Assembly (NCBI GenBank): GCA_947095585.1
Contig: OX352763.1
Location: 27,391,462-27,455,461 of the forward strand
Direction: 5' to 3'
Origin: Nephrocerus scutellatus
Taxonomy: Eukaryota; Arthropoda; Insecta; Diptera; Pipunculidae
DNA length: 64,000 nucleotides
Part shown: positions 58,318 to 64,000 of the stretch, one piece after another
How positions within the stretch are numbered: position 1 is the first letter of the stretch
How the letters are laid out: every line of letters starts with the position of its first letter
The notes under the pieces: generated by a model
Databases searched by the model: none
What the model saw: only the letters and a program-made list of their open reading frames with translations
Told to the model about the DNA's origin: nothing
Position numbers and translations under genes: made by a program

Positions 58318-59218
58318 AGAAAAAAAAACAACCCATAAAAATACAATTTTTCATGTAAATTCTCTAATAGGAGATGGGTATGTGTTAAAATTTGAAGAAA
58401 ATCGAGCTAATTTTTAAAAAATGTATATGTGTATGCCTCGGACCTCAGGGCCTCACTCCAAAAACTTTACAAAAATTTTGTCCATCGGACAAACATTTTT
58501 AAAAAAATCGGGTTAATTTTTTTAAAAAAAATTTTGGGGCTCAATGACCCTGGGCCCCGGGGTCTCCAAATTGTTTACAAAAAGTGTTTTTCATCGGAGA
58601 TACATACGTATATAAAATTTAAAGAAAATCGGGTTAATTTTTTTTTTAATTTTGGGGCCCCGGGACCCAGGGTCTCCCAATTTTTTACAAAAAGTGTTTT
58701 TCATCGGAGATACATACGTATATAAAATTTAAAGAAAATCGGGCTAATTTTTTTTTCAATTTTTGGGCCTCACGAACCCGGGCCCGGGGTCTCCAAATTT
58801 TTTACAAAAAGTGTTGTCTATCGGAGATACACATGTGTATTAAATTTGAAGAAAATCGGGATAATTTTTTTAAAAAAAGTTATGGGGCCCCACGAACCCG
58901 GACCCGGGGTCTCCAAAATTTTTACAAAAAGTATTATATATCAGAGATACACAAGTGTATACAATTTGAAGAAAATCGAGTAAAATTTTGTAAAATATTT
59001 GTAGGGGAGCCCACCGACCCCGTGGCCCGAGGGTCCTCAAATTTTAATAGAAAGTGTTGTCATCGGAGATATGCCTGTGTGCAAAATTTCAATAAAACAG
59101 GTCTTTGGAAAGTGGGTCAAAAATTGATCGCAAGATTCCATGACACACAAATCCACAAATCCACAAACCCACAAATCCACAAACACACGGGCAAGTGAAG
59201 TTAATATAGAGAATTTAA
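58318..59218 (+). mobile_element. Family A dispersed repeat, longest array
   Basis: It starts ACAACCCATAAAA, has TAAATTCTCTA at 58356-58366 and ends with the inverse TAGAGAATTTA at 59207-59217. There are about six units (GAAGAAAATCGG near 58395, 58623, 58733, 58848 and 58968, with a partial near 58505), a period of about 108-118 bases. Each has a GC-rich GGCCC/CCCGGG block and GGAGATACACATGTGT-like word. Before the right end is an ACAAATCCACAAATCC simple block and GGGCAAGTGAAG. It lies in Runx intron 1. Confidence 0.85.
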
Positions 59219-59224
59219 AAAGAA

Positions 59225-59700
59225 TTAAATTTTCTTATTAACGAATCATTACAATAAATTTAAATATAACTTTTTTTCTGATGAGTGCAAAGAGTCCTAG
59301 AACTAATATAAACCAAAAAGTTGATCCATTAATCCATTTCTCTTCTGCGGTGATACAATCAAACCACAAAAAGGTATACTTTTGCTGGACTTATAACACT
59401 TAGTCCTACTTAATTTAAGAAATAATTTCAATGTGTCTTTGTAACACCAAACTACAATTTTGTTCCGTATTTGATGACTTAATACTCGCCGTAGATATCT
59501 TAGAGAATTTTTCTTTCGAAAACTTTGAGTCCTCTCGTCGGATATTTTGTGTCTTCTTCGAACGGAGAACTACGAGTAATATAAGACCATATAACCGGCA
59601 TAAATTTCGTACCACAAAACAAACAGTTGTCATTATAAAAGACCCATCTATCCGTTGAGAAGAATGATCCTTTTTCTTATCTCCAGGTGCTATAGCTAGT
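59225..59700. other. Runx intron 1, no feature
   Basis: No gene or repeat is recognised. Confidence 0.4.
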
Positions 59701-60260
59701 AAAGAAAGAGATTGATTGAATCTCAATTCGGGTCACTCTCCAATATACCTGACACTTAGTGAAACTATTATAGTCAAAGAGGACAATCCATATCCTTCAA
59801 ACAAATTCACAGGTTTATTTAGTTTTAAACAGATCCTACGAGATAAAGTCAATATTAGTACCCCTATTGAGATGACAGACCAGCTGGAAAATGAAGCATA
59901 TAATTTCATCAAACTAATTCAATATGCGGCTTGGAAATGTACTCCTCCATCAAAGAGAAAAACGATCCAATTATGCAAAAGAAATAAAGGCGCTCATAAG
60001 AAATAAAAGAAAACTTCGGCTTAGGTGGCAACAAGATCGGTCTCCCTTCGATAAAGCGAGACCAAACAAGGCCACACAAGATCTTAAATTCGAGATAAAG
60101 CTAATACGGAATGAGACAATGACAAAATATCTATCAGAACTAACTGCTGATAAGAGCACTAAATATTCACTTTGGAAAAGTACAAAATACCTTAAGCGAT
60201 CAACAAATCATAGTCGGCAAACTAGACGCAATGATGGGAAATGGGCTAAAAGTAATGAGA

Positions 60261-61180
60261 AAAAAAACAACCCATAAAAATTAAAATTTTTCATCTAAAT
60301 TCTCTAATCGCAGAAATTGATATGGGAGCCCCTCGATCCTGGGCCATTTTTTTTATTGTAGAAGAAAATCATCGAAACAAACATTTGACATCAGATGTTA
60401 AAATTGAAAAAGCTCAGATCATTTTATTCTGAGCACTTAGAGCACGCTCATACTCTGAGCAAATAAGAAACACGAACATTTATCTTGAGAACTCTTTGAC
60501 TGCTCTGAACTAATTTATGAAAACGCCAAATGACAGAATATTGTGAAAACTTGTTGTTCTATCTGTAAGTTGATATCGACAACAAAAAACACGACATCAA
60601 TAAAAATACAATTCAGTTAATAAAAATGTAAGTTGAAGTAAGCATAAAACATGTATGTCTCGTTTCATTTGCTGGGTTCATTTGTGCGTGCGCTAAGATT
60701 TCTCTCTCTCTCTCCACCACCACCAAAACCATGCAGCGCAGCCGACTGCGCAGCACACACCGCACAAAGTCCATAAACGGCGACGAATATCTGATGCCAG
60801 TACAGATATTTAAAAAATGTATAAGGGCCTTGCGGCCGAACCCGGGACCCGATCACTACCAAATTTTCGAAAAAGTATTGTTTATTGGGTATACACATGT
60901 GTGTAAAATTTGAAGAAAATCGGGTAAATTTTTTAAAATTTTTGTTTGGGAGCCCCCCGACCCCGCAGCCCGAGGGGCCTCAAAATTTAATAGAAAGTGT
61001 TGTCTCCGGAAATACACATGTGTGCAAAATTTCAATAAAATCGGGCCATGTGAAGTGGGTTAAAAATTGATCGCAAGAATCCACGACAGACGACCGACCG
61101 ACGACCGACCGACGACCGACCGACGACCGACCGACGACCGACGACCCACGGGCAAGTGAAGTTAATATAGAGAATTTAAA
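60261..61180 (+). mobile_element. Family A copy inserted in Jockey-like LINE
   Basis: CAACCCATAAAA start, TAAATTCTCTAA at 60296-60307, inverse TAGAGAATTTA at 61168-61178. Family A units are present at 60300-60345 and 60810-61060, with a long CGACCGAC block at 61083-61145 and GGGCAAGTGAAG. The centre (about 60345-60800) is unlike family A and may be a further insertion. Jockey reading stops after KSNEK and resumes at KATAFAD. Confidence 0.8.
61083..61145. repeat. (GACGACCGACC)n simple repeat
   Basis: About five GACCGACCGAC units at the fixed position just before the family A right end. Confidence 0.9.
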
Positions 61181-61994
61181 AAGCTACTGCTTTTGCAGAC
61201 TCCCTAGCTAATACCTTTAAGCCTAATGATGATGTCTGATTAATTTTTAAGTTTCAATGAAAATTACAATTCGATGATTCCTTCGATCACAATGTGTGAG
61301 CTAAAGTATGAGATAAGGCGCTTAAAAGACTTGACTTGATTACTACGGAAGTCCTAAAGCAACTACCGAACAAATTATTATTTAAACTCCTGCGGTTGAT
61401 GAATAAAAAAATTAGCCTTGAGTATGTGCCAAACGTTTGGAAATTAGCTGATGTGTTAATGATCTCTAAACAAGGTAAGGAACCTTACGAGGTATCCTCA
61501 TATAGGCAAATATCTCTACTTCCCTTGACTTCAAAGTTGTTTGAAAGATTAATTTCAAAGCGTCTCAAACCAATTGTAGAATCAAGAAACCTAATACCAA
61601 GTCACCAGTTTGGATTTCGTAGCAAGCATTCCACAATAGAACAAGTACACAGAATAACAACTGAAATCGAAATAGCATTAGATGAAAAAAGTGGGTTTCT
61701 GCAATCTTCTTAGATGTAGCACAGGCTTTCGATAAAGTATGGCATGAAGGACTGCTCAATAAATTAAAAGTGTACCTACCAGAACAGTACTTCTACCTAA
61801 TGGAGTCTTATACAACATCGCGCTTCTTTTGTATAAATCAAGAAAACTGTTACTCTAAGCTAATACAGTTCCAAACCGGAGTTCCTCAAGGAAGTGTCCT
61901 CGCGCCTCTATCATACCTCCTCTATACCAAAGATCTACCAACAAAACCATTTACCGGCAATATTAGCAGTGGGAAACAAAATATTGCGTCATAT

Positions 61995-63100
61995 CGCGAA
62001 CTCTTTGGTAAAACTTTCGCGCCTGGTGTGGTCCTTGATATCTGTACTGATCTAGTTCACGGATTCTTGTTCCAGGATGCTTTCTTTCGCCGGGGAATTT
62101 TTAATTTATATCTTCTGAGCTCTTTGTATGAGATTGTAGCACTGCTCGGTACGCAATATTCTTACGTTCAGTTGGTAGCCTGTATTTGGCATCGAACCAG
62201 TTGTTCTGATCTCTACGATTACTGCCTAAGATGGTGTCAGCAGTTCTAATGACAGTATTATTAAAGCGTGTCCATTTCGCTTCTACGCCCGACATCTGAG
62301 CCGCAGGACTTACTCTCCCTGCATTCAGGGCGAGTCCTATCGCTTGCCGTAGTTGTTTCTGGTCTCTTTGTTGCGAAGGGCAGCCGTTTTGACTCGATCC
62401 TGATTCGCGGATGCAGTCTTTCGTGATGATGCAATCCGCGCTCGGAGCACCATACCTACAAAATAGTGGTCCCAGTCGATATTGTGGCGTGGTGGTCTGC
62501 TTGGTTTCGAGTGGCTCCATCAGGAGATACCCAGGTGGCTTTTTGGATATTTTTATGCGCAAACCTTGTACTCGTTACGCCCAAGTTATTGCTTGCGGCC
62601 ATCTCTATGACTCGTTGTCATTAGTGTTCTTGTGTAAACTATGCCAATATACTGCCTGAATACTGGCTCCCACCTATTTTAGCATTCTAGAATGATTTTT
62701 ACATCATACTGAGGACAATCGTGGAGTTCCCGTTCGCCTTATTAAAAGAATTCTTCTTTTTCTTCATCTGGGGATTCCTCTGTAGGTGCGTAAACGATTA
62801 TGAGGCTTTTGTTTTTAAATCTGCCCTGCACGTGAAGGATGCATAGCTATTCATTTACTGCTTCAGAGCCGATAATGGTGGGTTTCATCCATTTGCTGAC
62901 TGGAATAACCACCCCGAGCACATGATGTCTTGCATGACAGCTGTAATATATGTCTGATTCTGATTTTTGTAAGACATCATTCCCCATCTAAAGCATCTCC
63001 TGGATTGCTAACATGTTAACAATATATTTGGACAGGGTATCGCCTAGCTGCTGTGCAGCTCGAGCTCTATGCAGTGAGCGTACATTCCATGAGAAAATTC
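61995..63100 (-). pseudogene. RTE-like LINE 5' part with APE endonuclease
   Basis: From right to left on the minus strand: FSWNVRSLHRARAAQQLGDT near 63090, NMLAIQEML, SDIYYSCHARHHVLGVV, KWMKPTIIGSEAVNE, LCILHVQGRFKNKSLIIVYAPTEE near 62770, then a linker frame at 62562-62101 (KWTRFNNTVIRTADTILGS; NNWFDAKYRL). The SWNVRSL and IVYAPT motifs mark an APE endonuclease. The linker aligns with the RTE-like LINE at 30.2-30.6 kb. The RT half is absent: the copy ends at about 61995 against the Jockey-like LINE. Confidence 0.75.
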
Positions 63101-63598
63101 TTAAATTGTTTAGCCGTTTCGTTGCGGTGCTTGTCGTCGTTAATCAGTGTATCCGAGGCTGATTTGGGGTTCCATAATGAAGTGTTTTACGGGTGAGGTT
63201 ATTTGCCTCGCGTCAACTTTACTTTGACTTACTTTAAAGGGATTAGCCTGATCATTCAGCTTTTCCTGTATTTGAAGAAAATTACCGGGCCGTCTTTGGA
63301 GGTTTGATCGCACTTCCACCAGTCAGAAATGGTTACGGCCACCTGCAACTCTGATGTATTCTGTGTTATTCGCCCTATTAGGGCAAACAATTTTCTAAAA
63401 GTATGTCCTCTTTCGCGGCCAAAAGGTTAGAGTGCTCGTTCGTGTTCAAGATGTACTGAATGTAAATTTCCCGAATTTGAAACTGCATGCCAGACTATAT
63501 TTCAGTATATGTTGGCTTTGTCTTTCCATTTTTCTTACCCATATATTTACATATTTCAAATCCAGAACCCATATTTATATCATCTTCTCCAACCATAG
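63101..63598. other. End of Runx intron 1
   Basis: May include the RTE-like LINE's 5' UTR. A pyrimidine-rich run (CATCTTCTCC) leads to the acceptor ACCATAG at 63592-63598. Confidence 0.5.

Positions 63599-64000
<402 letters not shown>

Larger units (their letters stand above)
59705..61985 (+). pseudogene. Jockey-like LINE, interrupted by family A
   Basis: It carries the end of the endonuclease region (LNSGHSPIYLTLSETI near 59720), a linker (YNFIKLIQYAAWKCTPP; RNKRKLRLRWQQDRSP; LWKSTKYLKR), then after the interruption ATAFADSLANTFKPND near 61185. The RT follows: LLRLMNKKISLEYVPNVWKLADVLMI, SSYRQISLLPLTSKLFERLI, HQFGFRSKHSTIEQVHRI, FLDVAQAFDKVWHEGLLNKL and TGVPQGSVLAPLSYLLYTKDLP. It is cut at about 61985, just before the YADD box. 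Frameshifts near 61710 and elsewhere disable it. This order matches Jockey-clade elements. Confidence 0.85.

Noticed and set aside
58390..59100. Regularly spaced repeats suggesting a CRISPR-like array
   Set aside because: The repeats are diverged units of a dispersed eukaryotic element, spacers are themselves repeats, and the genome is a fly.

Overview
This is nuclear DNA from a higher (brachyceran) fly. Two genes are recognisable, each only partly inside the window. One is Tak1 on the minus strand (about 6.5-8.4 kb), a MAP3K with very short fly-type introns. The other is the 5' part of a Runx-family transcription factor on the plus strand (first coding exon at 57.9 kb, second at 63.6 kb). 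In Drosophila, from memory, Tak1 and the runt-type Runx genes lie close together in X-chromosome region 19E, so this pairing looks like retained synteny on Muller element A. The long spacing and heavy repeat load suggest a large-genome fly such as a tephritid; the species cannot be fixed from the sequence.

Layout. 0-6.4 kb: minisatellites, a dispersed repeat, a decayed LTR-element gag and an R1-like LINE fragment. 6.5-8.4 kb: Tak1. 8.4-16 kb: gene-free DNA with a small palindromic element, an RTE-like LINE 3' end and a tandem-repeat-bearing dispersed element (called family A here). 16-21 kb: an RTE-like LINE carrying two nested insertions with target-site duplications, and an unclassified hairpin-bearing repeat (called family C). 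22-33 kb: RNase H-bearing LINEs, a second RTE-like LINE, R1-like and gag-like fragments and tRNA-derived SINEs. 33-36 and 38.7-42.3 kb: no recognised gene. 35.8-38.7 kb: a decayed near-complete LINE. 42-55.7 kb: more LINEs and SINEs, a 90-bp triplication and a probable Tc1/mariner remnant. 56-64 kb: Runx exons, with a 5.4-kb intron filled by a family A array, a Jockey-like LINE interrupted by another family A copy, and an RTE endonuclease fragment.

No CRISPR array, operon, rRNA or convincing free-standing tRNA gene was seen. All reverse transcriptase copies are broken, and three have lost the YADD catalytic box in three different ways. The most novel material is in the repeats: family A (subterminal inverted repeat, about 115-bp tandem units, and a differing simple-repeat block in each copy), family C (paired conserved hairpins), and an RNase H LINE family whose 3' tails are CCTAA-like. 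These are read by eye and need genome-wide copy alignment.
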